Origin: Chthonomonadia bacterium
GTDB taxonomy: Bacteria; Armatimonadota; HRBIN16
Direction of reading: 5' to 3'
DNA length: 64,000 nucleotides
Assembly: GCA_013314755.1 (NCBI GenBank)
Contig: JABUFA010000008.1
Span: 1-64,000 of the forward strand
A model generated the notes under the pieces. That model ran no database searches. It was not told where the DNA came from and was given only the letters and a program-made list of their open reading frames with translations. Below, one piece after another: positions 16,143 through 25,979 of the stretch. The number at the start of each line of letters is the position of its first letter. Within the stretch, counting starts at the first letter, position 1. The position numbers and the translations under genes were made by a program.

Positions 16143-17882
16143 TCACATCCGGGCAACGTGGATGATTTCCTCTTTAATCTCTTCGGGGTCGAAGGGCAGA
16201 CCCGTGTCCTTCGCATACGAGATAGGACGGACGTTAGTCTGCGCACGCAGGTAAGCCGCAAACTCGCCGGTGAAGTTCTTTTCGGGAACCAGCACCCTCT
16301 TCACCTTGCTGGCGAACTCCTCGATGATATGCACCGGAAGGGGCATCAGCATCTTGGGATAGAGCGCAGCCGCCTTCACGCCTTCCGCCTGCGCCAGCTG
16401 CATCGCCTCACGGATAACCCCCTCGGTGGATCCCCAGCCGATAATGCCCACATCGGCGCCTTCGGGGTCGCCCCAGATGCGCACGAACTGCTCGGCATAC
16501 TCCTCGCCAAGTGTTTGCAGTTTGCGGAAGCGCTTGGACTTCATCGCCTGCAGATTTTCGGGGGTGTAGGTTGGGTCACTATATTCGTTGTGCTCGATGC
16601 CGGTCGCCGTGTATGCCAGTCCGGGCATACCGGGTATCGCCATCGGTGAGATGCCCGTTTCGGTAATCGCGTAGCGGGCGTATTCGCCGTTGGTGCCGGG
16701 TTCAGGGACGATTCGCTCCCATCGCGGCACGCGCATCAGGTCGGGTTTCGGGATGGTACAGCGACGGTGTCCCAGCGACTGGTCCGAGAGCACAATCACC
16801 GGCACCTGGTATCGCTCGGCGATGTTCAGTGCGTGCTGGACCAGGTAGAAACAGTCTTCCACACTGGTAGGCGCCAGCACTACGCGCGGGGATTCGTTGT
16901 GCACGCCATACACGGCAATGTTCAGGTCGCCCTGTGAGGTTTTGGTGGGCAAGCCGGTACTGGCGCCGCCGCGCTGAACGTCCACAATCACCGCCGGGAT
17001 TTCCGCCTGCCCCGCCAGGTTAATCTGCTCCACCATCAGCGAGAGTCCGGGACCAGAGGTGGCGGTCATGGCGCGCTTGCCGGCGAAAGAGGCTCCCAGC
17101 ACCATGCCCAGCGCTGCGATTTCGTCCTCTGCCTGCATTACCACTCCACCAAAGCGGGGTAGAATGGGAGCCAGCACCTCCATAATGTCAGTAGCGGGGG
17201 TGATGGGATAGCCTGCATAGAATTCCAGCCCGCCGTGCACTGCTCCCAGCGCCAGCGCTTCATTACCGTTGATGATGAGGCGATTGGGGTTGACCTCTGC
17301 CACACCCTGCAGGAGAGGTCTGGAGCAATCCGCATACTGCTCTATATAGTTATAACCAGCATGCAGTGCCTGAAAGTTCTTCTGTACAACCTCTTCGCCC
17401 TTGCGCTTGAAGGTCTGTTCGGCAATCTGCTCACCTGCTTGCACGGGAGCGCCGATGTAGCGCAGGATTGCCCCCAGCGCCACCACGTTCTTGGTGAGCA
17501 CGGAGCCAATCTCCTTTTTGGCAATGGTGCCTATGGGTACGGGAACAACGCAATTGTTGGGCAGGTCGTGCACGGGAACGTTGTCGCTGTCGTAAATCAG
17601 CGTGCCTCCGGGGCGCAGAGCACTGATGTTATCACGGTATCCCTCTTCGTTCAGCGCCACGAAAATATCTACCTGACTACCGTAGGAAAGAAGCAGGTGG
17701 TCTGCTACGCGCACCTGATACAGGACGGTGCCTCCTTTGATTTCTGCGGGATAGGTGCGGAAGGTATATACTTCATACCCCAGGCGCGCCAGCGCCGTCG
17801 TCAGCATCTCGCCGAGGCTCAGCACTCCTTCGCCCGACTCTCCCGCCAGACGCACCACAAAATCGGTTCGTGAGCCTTCCAT
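16143..17882 (-). CDS. korA: 2-oxoacid:ferredoxin oxidoreductase, fused gamma-alpha subunit
   Basis: A 579-residue protein with the gamma domain at residues 1-190 (RLAGESGEGVLSLGEML, FRTYPAEIKGG) fused to the alpha domain (GNEALALGAVHGGLEFYAGYPITPATDIME, shown here only in part as GYPITPATDIME). Later come TSGPGLSLM and RGGASTGLPTKTSQGD. This gamma-alpha fusion is the usual KorA form in bacteria and archaea with a two-subunit enzyme. The start at ATG 17882 has AAAGGAG eight bases upstream. It forms an operon with korB. The enzyme suggests a reductive or ferredoxin-linked TCA step, hinting at micro-oxic or thermophilic life. Confidence 0.92.
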   Translation of the reverse strand: MEGSRTDFVVRLAGESGEGVLSLGEMLTTALARLGYEVYTFRTYPAEIKGGTVLYQVRVADHLLLSYGSQVDIFVALNEEGYRDNISALRPGGTLIYDSDNVPVHDLPNNCVVPVPIGTIAKKEIGSVLTKNVVALGAILRYIGAPVQAGEQIAEQTFKRKGEEVVQKNFQALHAGYNYIEQYADCSRPLLQGVAEVNPNRLIINGNEALALGAVHGGLEFYAGYPITPATDIMEVLAPILPRFGGVVMQAEDEIAALGMVLGASFAGKRAMTATSGPGLSLMVEQINLAGQAEIPAVIVDVQRGGASTGLPTKTSQGDLNIAVYGVHNESPRVVLAPTSVEDCFYLVQHALNIAERYQVPVIVLSDQSLGHRRCTIPKPDLMRVPRWERIVPEPGTNGEYARYAITETGISPMAIPGMPGLAYTATGIEHNEYSDPTYTPENLQAMKSKRFRKLQTLGEEYAEQFVRIWGDPEGADVGIIGWGSTEGVIREAMQLAQAEGVKAAALYPKMLMPLPVHIIEEFASKVKRVLVPEKNFTGEFAAYLRAQTNVRPISYAKDTGLPFDPEEIKEEIIHVARM

Positions 17883-17935
17883 CGGACCACTCCTTTGTGT
17901 CGTCAGAAGATGCGACATCGCACCTCGTTATTTCA

Positions 17936-18035
17936 ATTATACCGCATTCGGTGCGAGTCACACAATCTTGGCTATGCAAAATGTAAGCTTTTAACCATAC
18001 TGAAGGAATTATACCACGATAACTATTCTTGTCTC
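17936..18035 (-). promoter_or_regulatory. Two candidate promoters upstream of korAB
   Basis: The divergent gap 17883-18160 contains two perfect minus-strand TATAAT boxes, at 18013-18008 and 17941-17936. The upstream one has GAGACA 16 bases before it; the nearer one has TTGTGT 18 bases before it. Both face korA. The plus-strand half of the gap shows only the AAGGAGGT of the BON gene. Confidence 0.4.
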
Positions 18036-18160
18036 CAGCACGGGTGAAACTTCAATCCCCTGTCAGCCGTCTAATCAATCGGTAAAGCATTTATCGCTAA
18101 AACCGCTTGCATCTCTGGTTGTGCGTCACCTGACCCATGAGGGAAAGGAGGTGACAGGAG

Positions 18161-18400
18161 GTGCCCATAGAGGATGTCGCCCTGCGTCGGCAGCTGATGC
18201 ACGAGGTGGCAAAACGCCCTATTGACTACTCATTGCTGGACCTGCACGTGGTGCACGGCGTGGTGTACCTGCGAGGCACAGTGCGGAAGTTGCGCGGCTA
18301 CGATGCCGACCCGGCACAGGAGATTGAGAAGCTGTGCCGCATCTTCCGCCAGAAGCCGGGTATCCGCGAAGTGGTCAACGAAGTGACCATCCGGCATTAG
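18161..18400 (+). CDS. Small BON-domain-like protein
   Basis: A 79-residue protein whose strand-helix-strand pattern (LDLHVVHGVVYLRGTVRKL, a helix through EIEKLCRIFRQKPGI, then REVVNEVTI) matches a single BON domain. No signal peptide is present, so unlike OsmY-type proteins it would stay in the cytoplasm. The start is GTG at 18161, with AAGGAGGT at about 18146. BON domains bind membranes or other partners; nothing more specific can be said. It stands alone between korAB and a convergent CBM9-like gene. Confidence 0.65.
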   Translation: MPIEDVALRRQLMHEVAKRPIDYSLLDLHVVHGVVYLRGTVRKLRGYDADPAQEIEKLCRIFRQKPGIREVVNEVTIRH

Positions 18401-18433
18401 CGGTGCGTTGACGCCCCGCGTGTCGACCGCGAG

Positions 18434-19150
18434 TCACTCCGATTCGCGAGAAGAGAGGGGTATCGGTTTGTCTCTGAACACCAGATACCCGAAGCGATGG
18501 GGGCGGTGGAAAGCCACATTCTCTCCCAGCACCGGTGACCAGCAGGTGTATTCCGTTTCCTTCCCACTCATCTCAATCCGATAGAGGTTCACCCGCCACA
18601 CGTCGCCATCCTGAGGGGGAAGGTTGGGAGCATCACGAAACACCGCAAACGGGATAGACACTTCGCACTGCCAGCCCGCAACCTCCCTGCCGTCTATTAC
18701 CGTTTTGCCTGTTTTCACCGCCCATTTCATGCCTTTGGCATCCCACTCGATGAACATGTGAAACTTGCCCTCTTCGAACCACACTACCACGAGGTCAACA
18801 CAAGCCCCCAGCGCGTTCCACTCGAACTCGCAGTAGTCGCGCAGGTCCTGACCGGCATCCGCAAAGAACTCTACCACCTCTTCCAGCCACAACAGGTCAT
18901 CGCGCCGGCGCATCTTACAGCGGAAATCGTCGTCCTCTACCCAGTAGGCAATGTACAGGTTCTTGGTGTCCCACGCCATTCTGACCCGCGTTTCGCGTTC
19001 CGGCGTAGTGCCGTCTTTCCACGAGGTCAGGCGTATCGCTGGCGCGCGTTTCCATGTGGCTTCGTTCAGCACGCCATCGATGCGGATGCGGTCTATCGTT
19101 CGGTAGCACTCGTAACGAGGCAAGGGAAACGGTTCACGCCCCTGAATCAT
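18434..19150 (-). CDS. CBM9-like carbohydrate-binding protein
   Basis: A 238-residue beta-sandwich protein of the CBM9-like (DOMON-related) group. The opening DGVLNEATWKRAPAIRL, the early ETRVRMAWDTKNLYIAYWVED, then EVVEFFADAG, and the terminal GDVWRVNLYRIE and CWSPVL are the standard landmarks. No signal peptide is seen. Such proteins are frequent in Armatimonadota and Planctomycetota near glycan genes and are thought to bind sugars. The ATG follows GGAGGG by seven bases. It diverges from the BlaI operon with about 100 bases between. Confidence 0.75.
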   Translation of the reverse strand: MIQGREPFPLPRYECYRTIDRIRIDGVLNEATWKRAPAIRLTSWKDGTTPERETRVRMAWDTKNLYIAYWVEDDDFRCKMRRRDDLLWLEEVVEFFADAGQDLRDYCEFEWNALGACVDLVVVWFEEGKFHMFIEWDAKGMKWAVKTGKTVIDGREVAGWQCEVSIPFAVFRDAPNLPPQDGDVWRVNLYRIEMSGKETEYTCWSPVLGENVAFHRPHRFGYLVFRDKPIPLSSRESE

Positions 19151-19242
19151 GCTTTCGCCCTCCGGCAGATTGGGATTAGCGACATCTTACCGCAGGGCGA
19201 AAGGGCTGTCAAGACATCTTTCTATCAGCTGTCGAATTGCGG

Positions 19243-19248
19243 TATACT
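19243..19248 (+). promoter_or_regulatory. -10 box for a probably leaderless blaI transcript
   Basis: TATACT ends seven bases before the ATG at 19255, which has no spaced ribosome binding site. The transcript would start at or next to the start codon. No good -35 box is visible at the usual distance. Confidence 0.45.
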
Positions 19249-19254
19249 AAAGGC

Positions 19255-19671
19255 ATGAGACGATTTCGCTTCAAACCTGAACCGACGGGCGTACGCACGG
19301 AGCTGGGCGACCTCGAGCGCACCGTGATGGAGACACTGTGGGAGCACGGTGTGTGCACGGCGTCGGAGGTGCATCAGCTGGTCTCACGCACTCATCAGGT
19401 CGCACTGACCACCATTGCCACCACTCTGGAGCGGCTGTGCAAGAAGGGGCTGGTGGAGCGCAGCGGCGAGCGCAGGAGCTACCAGTACCGCGCGACCCTC
19501 AGCAGGGAACAGCTGGAGCGGCGCATCGTCGGCGAGGCGCTGGCACACCTGGCGCAGCGTTTCCCGGAGGCGCTGGCGGTCTATTTCCATCGTGCCCCCG
19601 AAGAGGTCTCCCCGGAGATGCTTCAGCGCTGGGCGCAGGAGATCCGTCAGATGGAAGAGGAGGAGGGCTAG
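19255..19671 (+). CDS. BlaI/MecI/CopY-family transcriptional repressor
   Basis: A 138-residue winged-helix repressor. LGDLERTVMETLWEHGVCTASEVHQLV, quoted in part as LERTVMETLWEHG, then ALTTIATTLERLCKKGLVER (recognition helix and wing) are typical of the family, which dimerises through the C-terminal helices. Family members are released from DNA when cut by a BlaR1-type M56 protease or, in CopY, by copper. The next gene encodes an M56 protease and the third a metal-binding HMA protein. It lies just after a TATACT box and probably represses its own operon. Confidence 0.88.
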   Translation: MRRFRFKPEPTGVRTELGDLERTVMETLWEHGVCTASEVHQLVSRTHQVALTTIATTLERLCKKGLVERSGERRSYQYRATLSREQLERRIVGEALAHLAQRFPEALAVYFHRAPEEVSPEMLQRWAQEIRQMEEEEG

Positions 19672-19675
19672 CTCC

Positions 19676-20650
19676 GTGCACGACTGGCAGCACGCGATTG
19701 CCGGTGGAGTGCTGGCGGTGGCGGTCTTTCTGCTCATTTGTGGGGTAACTGCTCCGCTGAGCACGCTGGTGTGGCGGCTCCGCCGCCGGATAAACCTTGC
19801 CGACTTGAAAGTCGCCCTGGCGCTGGTGACGTTGTTACCCCTGCAGGTAGCGGTGCTGGTAGCCTTCTCGTTCTCATTGCCCTCCTGCGTCTATCAGAGC
19901 GGTTGCTATGCGGGCTGGCTACAGCATCTCTTCGGTGCGGGCTTCTCCCTGTGGATGCGTCCCATTGCTGTTTTCGTCGGGGGTATCCTGGTGGTATGGA
20001 TAGCCCGGCTGGTATACAGGGGAGCATCGCTGATTCGCACCATGTGCGAACTGTATGCCCATTCACATCCGCCCTCGCCGAAGTTGCTGACGGTGCTTCG
20101 TCAGGTGGTTCCGCAGGACTGGCACTCGCGCTTTCGCGAGGTGGACATGCCCTCCGAGGCAGATGGCGTGTATGGGGGAACCTGTTTGCTGTCGCGCGAA
20201 ACGGTCGGCAGTCTGAACGAGGCGCAGTTGAAAGCGGTTGTGGCTCACGAGTATCAGCACCTGCGGGCAGGAGATGGCTGGTTCGCGCTGTGGGTGGGAC
20301 TGCTGGTGAACAGCACCGCGCTGGGGATATGGAACATGGCTTACCGCTACTGGAGCAGGGCGGCGGAACTGCTGGCAGACGCCAGAGCGGCGCAGTCGGG
20401 CGTGGCACGCACGGAATTGGCTCGCGCCCTGCTGAACCGTCAGGCGGAGGCACAGGGCATGGTGCTCGGCTTCGCCTCGGAGGGCATACTGCTGGAGGAG
20501 CGGCTGCAGAGTCTGCTCGCCTCCCAGCCTCTGAAATCCTCTGCCCGGGTAACGTGGGTGCTGATAGCGGTATGTGTCGGTGGAGTGCTGTACCTGGTGT
20601 CGAAGGTGGGAGCCGCTTCTACCTGCACGGTACACTGTGTCCTGTTTTGA
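19676..20650 (+). CDS. M56-family membrane metalloprotease (BlaR1-like)
   Basis: A 324-residue protein with four or five membrane helices. The zinc motif HExxH is at His191 (VVAHEYQHLRAGD), with the third ligand probably in the later ELLADARAAQ. This is the BlaR1/MecR1 protease core, which cleaves the BlaI repressor on the cytoplasmic side. It lacks the penicillin-binding sensor domain: after a last helix (VLIAVCVGGVLYLV) the protein ends in a short tail STCTVHCVLF with a CxxxC. The GTG at 19676 has AGGAGG upstream, four bases after the blaI stop. Sensing of metal or redox through the tail is my inference. Confidence 0.8.
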   Translation: MHDWQHAIAGGVLAVAVFLLICGVTAPLSTLVWRLRRRINLADLKVALALVTLLPLQVAVLVAFSFSLPSCVYQSGCYAGWLQHLFGAGFSLWMRPIAVFVGGILVVWIARLVYRGASLIRTMCELYAHSHPPSPKLLTVLRQVVPQDWHSRFREVDMPSEADGVYGGTCLLSRETVGSLNEAQLKAVVAHEYQHLRAGDGWFALWVGLLVNSTALGIWNMAYRYWSRAAELLADARAAQSGVARTELARALLNRQAEAQGMVLGFASEGILLEERLQSLLASQPLKSSARVTWVLIAVCVGGVLYLVSKVGAASTCTVHCVLF

Positions 20651-20666
20651 GTGAGGAGGTGTTGGG

Positions 20667-20882
20667 ATGCACGTACGATTGAGCGCACCGGATATCGCCT
20701 GCAAAAGCTGCGCGAACGCCATCACGAACGCCCTGAACCGGCTGAGCGGCGTCCAGCAGGTCACGGTGGACATCGCCGGCAAGCTGGTGGATGTCCAGTT
20801 TGACGAGGCTCAGGTGAGCATAGAGCAAATCCTGCAGCGTCTGGACGACGCCGGGTTTCCCGCCACGGTGGTTTTCGGCTAA
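20667..20882 (+). CDS. Heavy-metal-associated (HMA) domain protein, CopZ-like
   Basis: A 71-residue ferredoxin-fold metallochaperone with the CxxC metal site in PDIACKSCANAITNAL and the typical ending DDAGFPATVVFG. CopZ-type proteins carry Cu(I), though CKSC could also bind other thiophilic metals. It follows the M56 gene by 16 bases with a GAGGAGG site and is the third gene of the BlaI operon. That fits the idea that this regulatory system senses metal rather than a beta-lactam. Confidence 0.85.
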   Translation: MHVRLSAPDIACKSCANAITNALNRLSGVQQVTVDIAGKLVDVQFDEAQVSIEQILQRLDDAGFPATVVFG

Positions 20883-20885
20883 CCG

Positions 20886-23594
20886 CTATCTTGCGGCGCT
20901 GGTCAGTTCGATATCATCCAGATAGAAGACGCTGGTATCGGTGGCGTTGCTCACAAAGCCGACCCATGTCAGCGTTTCAAATCCCTCGTCGGCGGGCAGT
21001 CCGTCAAAGCGGTGTTCCGTGCCGTCGGGCAGGGTAAAACGCACACCCCATCTGCCCCCGCTGGGATTGCCTATCTGCGCCCAGACCTCCACAACGACCC
21101 ACTGGCTGACCGGAATGGCGACCGGCTCCGCACCCCGCACCCGCACAGTGCCTCCCTCTATGCTGAAACTGGGTCCCACGCGGTAGGGAGATCTGCGCCA
21201 GTCGCGCCACTCGTGGTGCATCACTGCGCCCGGCTCCACGCGCAGAGCAAACCGGAGGCGTGTTGTGCCCTTGCGGTGGTTCGGCATGTAGGCAAAATGC
21301 GGATTGAAGGCAAACTGCAAGCCGGGCGCGTCGGTTACTTTCAGGCATCTTCTGCCGGTGAAGGCGGCCTCCTCCGTCACGGCGATGCTATCGCCTTTCC
21401 CTTCCACATACACCTGTGCTCCGACAGGCGGCATTCCGACTGGCGTGCTCTCGAAGCCGTCCTTCAGGCTGAGCGGCGGCGGTTCGGGGGCGAACTGCAC
21501 CGGCGGATACCGGCGGGAGCGTGCCCGCTTGATCCACTGCGCGTCGCCGGTCACGCCCGCTCGCGTGTAGTCAAACGGTTTGAAGCCGATGCGCTGAGCG
21601 GGGGAACCCGGGCGCAGGCGGAAGTCGTAGCGGTCGGCGTCGTAAAACAGCGGGTCGGCAATCAGGGAGCCTTCATCTTTGCCCAGCTGGCGCCATTGCT
21701 CCCACGAAAGGTCTTCAAAGGTGAACGGTTGTGCGCCCGCTTTGTAGTAAAGGTTTTGCCTCAGGATGACGTTCGCATCCTTCCATGAACCGAAGAACAG
21801 CGGTCCCTCTTTCCAGTAGACGATATTGCGCTCGAAGGTGAAGGAGAGATGCGGTTCCACGCGCGAGCGCTGGAGCTGCCCATCCATGCTGAAGGCGAGA
21901 ATATTGTTGCGCACCACGTTCTCGCGCCCGTAGTGCTGGTGGTAGGTGCCGGTCTTCACGTTATACACCAGGTTGTTTTCCATCACGATGTGCGTGCTTC
22001 CCTCATCGTTATACAGTCCCCAGCCGCCGCGTCCGTAGCGGTCATAGGAGTACACGTCGTGGATGACGTTGTTGCTGACGGTAGTGCCGTCGGAGACGCC
22101 CAGCGTATACACACCGCCCATATCGCTGAGCACTCCCCAGCCCAGATGGTGGATGTGGTTGAACTCAATACGGTTGCGCTGAGCGCGGCTTTCACCGTAT
22201 CCCCACGTCCAGCCCACCGAAACGCCGGTATAGAAGAAGTCGCCGAGGTCGTTGTGGGTAATCTGGTTATCGCCGCTCTGTCCGATCCACACTCCTACCG
22301 CGCCGTGGTGGATGCGCCCGCCTTCCTGAATGATGCAGTTGTGCACGGTAATGCGCCCGGTCTCCTGGCTGGCAGGAGGGATATTGCCCTCGCCGATGCG
22401 CACTCCACCTGCGCCCATATCGTGCAGATGGCATTTCTCCACGCGGCAGTCGGTGCAGGCGCGTCGGAACCAGATGGCGTACGTGCCGATATGGGCGATT
22501 TCGCATTCCCGCAGGGTGATGTGCCTTGCTCCATCTGCCATCACCACCGCCGGAACGGTATAAGCCGCCTGCCAGTCGCCGTGTCCCTGGGGAGGCAGAA
22601 CGTACTGCGCGTGGCGGAAGGTCAGCCCCCTGAAGGCGAGATGCTCCACCCATTTGCCCTCGTCGGGCTTACCTTCGAAGCGAATGAAAGCTTCGGTGAC
22701 AGGAGCAAACACCTGAGCGGTGCGCATGTCTTCACCCGGCAGGGGCTTGTAGTACAGCGTGCCATCGCGAGAGAGGAACCATTCGCCCGGCTGGTCCAGC
22801 GCGTCGCGGAAGTTTTCAAGGTGGTATCGCTGATTGGGTCCCCAGTACAGGAAGTCCCAGGTGTGTCCCCCTGTGGTGATGACCGCGCCGGTCTCCGCAT
22901 CCACCGAGGCGATGCGATGGCGCGAAATCTCCCACGAGTGGTACACCACCACCGTGACATCGCGCAGCTGTTCGGGCGAAAGGGAAAGCAGGGGGCGGAT
23001 ATCCTCCCGTCGCGCCACGAAGGCTCGGTTGGACAGTTTGGTGCGCTGACCGGTCAGGGGGTCTATGCCCTCGTCCACGCGGCTGAGCATGTAGTGGTAG
23101 AAGCGGTTGGGTGAGCGGGCGCGGGTCGCGCGTCTGCCGTTCACCCATAACTGTTCAAAGTACCATTTGCCCTCGCGCACCTGTTGAACGGTGGCTGTCC
23201 AGATACCATCCGTCCCCTTGCGAAAACCAGCGATGCGCCTGCCCCCTTCGAACACGGGTTTCGCGCCGGGCATCGCCTCGTAGGTGATGGGCGTGCTGGC
23301 GGTTCCGCTGTCTTCGGGGGTGAAGATAACGGGTTCGCTCATCGGGTATGTGCCGGTGGCGAACAGCACCTGCACGGGCGCACGCAGACCTCCAGCCGAC
23401 CTCAACCGCCTGACCGCATCCCGCGCCCCCTTCAGCGTCGCGAGCGGTCCATCCGTTCTCCTGGCGTTGGGACGTGCCAGCCTGCCCGACCAGCGGTCGT
23501 TGCCGTCCGGTGCCACATAAATCCTGATCGGTTGCGCAGTCGCCCCCACCATCAGCGCAAGCAGTGTCACGATGAGCAACCACCTTCCGCGCAT
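20886..23594 (-). CDS. Secreted right-handed beta-helix protein
   Basis: A 902-residue protein with an N-terminal signal peptide ([16 protein letters not shown]). The opening [19 protein letters not shown] and [16 protein letters not shown] is the hallmark of secreted parallel beta-helix proteins related to pectate lyases and GH141/GH110-type enzymes. The repeated right-handed coils run from about residue 330 to 640 ([28 protein letters not shown]). A C-terminal concanavalin-like domain (about 720-902) ends the protein. It probably binds or cuts a plant-type polysaccharide. It is second in an operon with the DUF4838 protein, 18 bases apart. Confidence 0.75.
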   Translation of the reverse strand: MRGRWLLIVTLLALMVGATAQPIRIYVAPDGNDRWSGRLARPNARRTDGPLATLKGARDAVRRLRSAGGLRAPVQVLFATGTYPMSEPVIFTPEDSGTASTPITYEAMPGAKPVFEGGRRIAGFRKGTDGIWTATVQQVREGKWYFEQLWVNGRRATRARSPNRFYHYMLSRVDEGIDPLTGQRTKLSNRAFVARREDIRPLLSLSPEQLRDVTVVVYHSWEISRHRIASVDAETGAVITTGGHTWDFLYWGPNQRYHLENFRDALDQPGEWFLSRDGTLYYKPLPGEDMRTAQVFAPVTEAFIRFEGKPDEGKWVEHLAFRGLTFRHAQYVLPPQGHGDWQAAYTVPAVVMADGARHITLRECEIAHIGTYAIWFRRACTDCRVEKCHLHDMGAGGVRIGEGNIPPASQETGRITVHNCIIQEGGRIHHGAVGVWIGQSGDNQITHNDLGDFFYTGVSVGWTWGYGESRAQRNRIEFNHIHHLGWGVLSDMGGVYTLGVSDGTTVSNNVIHDVYSYDRYGRGGWGLYNDEGSTHIVMENNLVYNVKTGTYHQHYGRENVVRNNILAFSMDGQLQRSRVEPHLSFTFERNIVYWKEGPLFFGSWKDANVILRQNLYYKAGAQPFTFEDLSWEQWRQLGKDEGSLIADPLFYDADRYDFRLRPGSPAQRIGFKPFDYTRAGVTGDAQWIKRARSRRYPPVQFAPEPPPLSLKDGFESTPVGMPPVGAQVYVEGKGDSIAVTEEAAFTGRRCLKVTDAPGLQFAFNPHFAYMPNHRKGTTRLRFALRVEPGAVMHHEWRDWRRSPYRVGPSFSIEGGTVRVRGAEPVAIPVSQWVVVEVWAQIGNPSGGRWGVRFTLPDGTEHRFDGLPADEGFETLTWVGFVSNATDTSVFYLDDIELTSAAR

Positions 23595-23612
23595 GGGTTC
23601 CTCCCCTGAGTA

Positions 23613-25979
23613 TTAATCCGCCGGCACAAGATACACCCGGTCCACCCACACCGCTTTCACGTTCGCCTCGCCTTCGCTGACGTGCACGGGACCGTCGATA
23701 CCCGATGCCGGCGGCGCCACCCAGATATACATGCTAAGTTTCAGTTCCACCGTGCCGATGAGGAACGAGCGGTAGCTCTTCTCATCCGTGTCGGCGATTT
23801 TGCCGCGTATCTCGCCTGCCGATTTCCACGCCGCTGTGTCCCAGACGCCTGCCCAGAAGGCATCTTTCTGGGGGTCTACGTTCGCCTTTTTGTCCACTCG
23901 CAGCACCACGTACACCTTCCACCGCCCTTTGTGCGCACGCTCCGGCAGGGCAGAGATGGGCACATGATACGCCCACTCGTGGTGATTGCCGGGCATCTTC
24001 ACCGCCAATCCATCCGATGCCAGCGGGTCGCCTGCGTAGACGCCCCAGTTGCCTTCGTTGGTGATGCGTGCCACCGATTCCTGAGCGTCCACACACTGGC
24101 GCGGGTCTACCCCAGCGATGTCCGATGGCGGCGGGATGACGCCGGTCCGGCGCACGCTTTCGGGAATCACGGGGTCAGGCTCATCCACCGCGAACCGCTC
24201 GATAAACTTCTGCGGGGTCAATCCGCCCTCGTTTACATGGGTCATGGGCGACCAGCCTTTGGGACCGGGGCCTGTCGCTACCTGCAGCCACTCATCCGCT
24301 ACCGCCTTGCGCGACAGGGGCAGGGGCCATTCGCCGCCCTTCAGCAGGCACTCGCGGCGCAGGCGTGTCCAGTTGGTCAGGAAAGCGTAGCGCACCGGCA
24401 GGTGTCCTATCCTGACGCGCCACAGCAGGTCGGGGTTGTCCTTCACCGCCTGTTCCGCCTTCTGCCACAGCTTCTCCGCTTTGCTCAGGGTCTCGTAGTT
24501 CAAGAAGGGAGCATTGGTGCCGGTGAAACAGGTCATGTAGAAGTCCTTTGCGGCGTCCGCCATCATCTCCATATACTGCTTGATGTAAGGCGCCGCTTTG
24601 CCGTAGTAGCCCTTCAGGAACTCGTCAATCAGCTTGCGGTCGTCCTGATAGGGGTTCCACAGCAGTTGCGCCAGCACCCACGCCCGCAGTTCCGAAAACT
24701 CCGAGCCGTGCGACTGGTATGCGCCCTGTTCAAACAGCCCGCGCACGCCATGCTGGTGGAAGAAGCGCACGTTCGGTCCCAGCACGAAATAGTTGGGATG
24801 GGGCTGAACATAGTGTGCAAAGTTGGTGGTGTAGTCCCACACGTACAGGCGATTGCTCATCTGCGACCAGCCGCGGATGTCGTCGGCGAACGCTTTGTTG
24901 CTCGGGTGCTCTAACGGCTGGGCGAAGTTGCATTCAATAGAGCACAAACGCACAATCACATTGTGGCGTGGCTTGAGCGTTTTAGTGGGTTTACGGGTGT
25001 ACTGGTATGCCAGCGTATCAAACGCCACGTTGGGGAACTCGCTCTCCAGCCGCTCGGCGATGTAGTTCAGCAGGTCCAGCACCGAGCCGGCATGAGTGCC
25101 TTCGCGCTCGTCAATCGCCTTGCAGTTGTCGCACTCGCACGCGCCGCCCCAGTCGTTCTGGGAGATGGAGATGATGCTCGCTTCGGGCGACTCCTTCAGC
25201 CACTGGCGCACGCGCTCCACCAGAAACTCGCGCAGTTCGGGGTTGGTGGTACACAGCTGGGCGTGCTGGTAGGTGCGCTTGCCGCCGATCAGGCTGTACC
25301 ATTCGGGATGTTTTTCGAAGTACTGTTCGGGCGGAACCAGCGGGTAGAAGGTGTGTACGAAGCCCTTGTAGATGATTTTGCCACCGTGCTTTTCGGTAAG
25401 ACGGGCAGAGTGGCCGTTATAGTAGTTTCGCGCCGCCCAGTCGCCGTCAAACGCAGGATACCAGAACGGCTCGCGATACTCGAAGGCAGGTTTCTCTTCG
25501 ATGGACAGAGCGGACACGCGCAGGGTGCTTTTCTTCGGGATATGCGTTGCCCAGGGCGTCCACCAGCGCACGCCCAGCTGTCCGCTCAGGAAACGATATA
25601 CCGCATAAAGCGTTCCACGCGGACGTCCGCCTGCCAGCAGGAGGTGGTTGCCCTTCGTGCGGATGGTGAGCTGTTCGCCGCCGAACTCGGCGAGTTTCAC
25701 TTCGGGGAAAACCGCCTCGGCAAGGTGTCCCGGTCCAATGATGATTCCGCTCTGGGGCACTTCGCCCGGGTGCACCTCTCGCAGTTCAAAACGGGCGCCC
25801 GTGATTTGCTGGAGATGGCTTGCCAGCTCCTCAGCGGCGTAGCGCTCGGTCTGCGTTGCGCCGTACTGGATGAGGATGGGTAATCGCGCCCTGCCTCCTG
25901 TCGCCAGCGTCACCTGCGCGTGAGCGGACGCTGCACACAACAGAATCAGCGCGGGATAGATTCCAAGACCTGCTTTCAC
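23613..25979 (-). CDS. Secreted DUF4838 protein, glycosidase-like
   Basis: A 788-residue protein with a signal peptide (ALILLCAASAHAQ). Residues 25-140 form a GH20/GH67-like N-terminal alpha/beta domain (YGATQTERYAAEELASHLQQ; SGIIIGPGHL). The DUF4838 TIM barrel follows, with LLAGGRPRGTLYAVYRFL, SISQNDWGGACECDNCKAID and YVWDYTTNFAHY. A C-terminal sandwich (from about 620) may bind sugar. DUF4838 is related to alpha-glucuronidases, but its activity is unknown. It leads the operon with the beta-helix protein. Confidence 0.82.
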   Translation of the reverse strand: MKAGLGIYPALILLCAASAHAQVTLATGGRARLPILIQYGATQTERYAAEELASHLQQITGARFELREVHPGEVPQSGIIIGPGHLAEAVFPEVKLAEFGGEQLTIRTKGNHLLLAGGRPRGTLYAVYRFLSGQLGVRWWTPWATHIPKKSTLRVSALSIEEKPAFEYREPFWYPAFDGDWAARNYYNGHSARLTEKHGGKIIYKGFVHTFYPLVPPEQYFEKHPEWYSLIGGKRTYQHAQLCTTNPELREFLVERVRQWLKESPEASIISISQNDWGGACECDNCKAIDEREGTHAGSVLDLLNYIAERLESEFPNVAFDTLAYQYTRKPTKTLKPRHNVIVRLCSIECNFAQPLEHPSNKAFADDIRGWSQMSNRLYVWDYTTNFAHYVQPHPNYFVLGPNVRFFHQHGVRGLFEQGAYQSHGSEFSELRAWVLAQLLWNPYQDDRKLIDEFLKGYYGKAAPYIKQYMEMMADAAKDFYMTCFTGTNAPFLNYETLSKAEKLWQKAEQAVKDNPDLLWRVRIGHLPVRYAFLTNWTRLRRECLLKGGEWPLPLSRKAVADEWLQVATGPGPKGWSPMTHVNEGGLTPQKFIERFAVDEPDPVIPESVRRTGVIPPPSDIAGVDPRQCVDAQESVARITNEGNWGVYAGDPLASDGLAVKMPGNHHEWAYHVPISALPERAHKGRWKVYVVLRVDKKANVDPQKDAFWAGVWDTAAWKSAGEIRGKIADTDEKSYRSFLIGTVELKLSMYIWVAPPASGIDGPVHVSEGEANVKAVWVDRVYLVPAD

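Noticed and set aside
21849-23114. A 421-codon plus-strand frame
   Set aside because: It is antisense to the beta-helix gene; this is a high-GC codon artefact.
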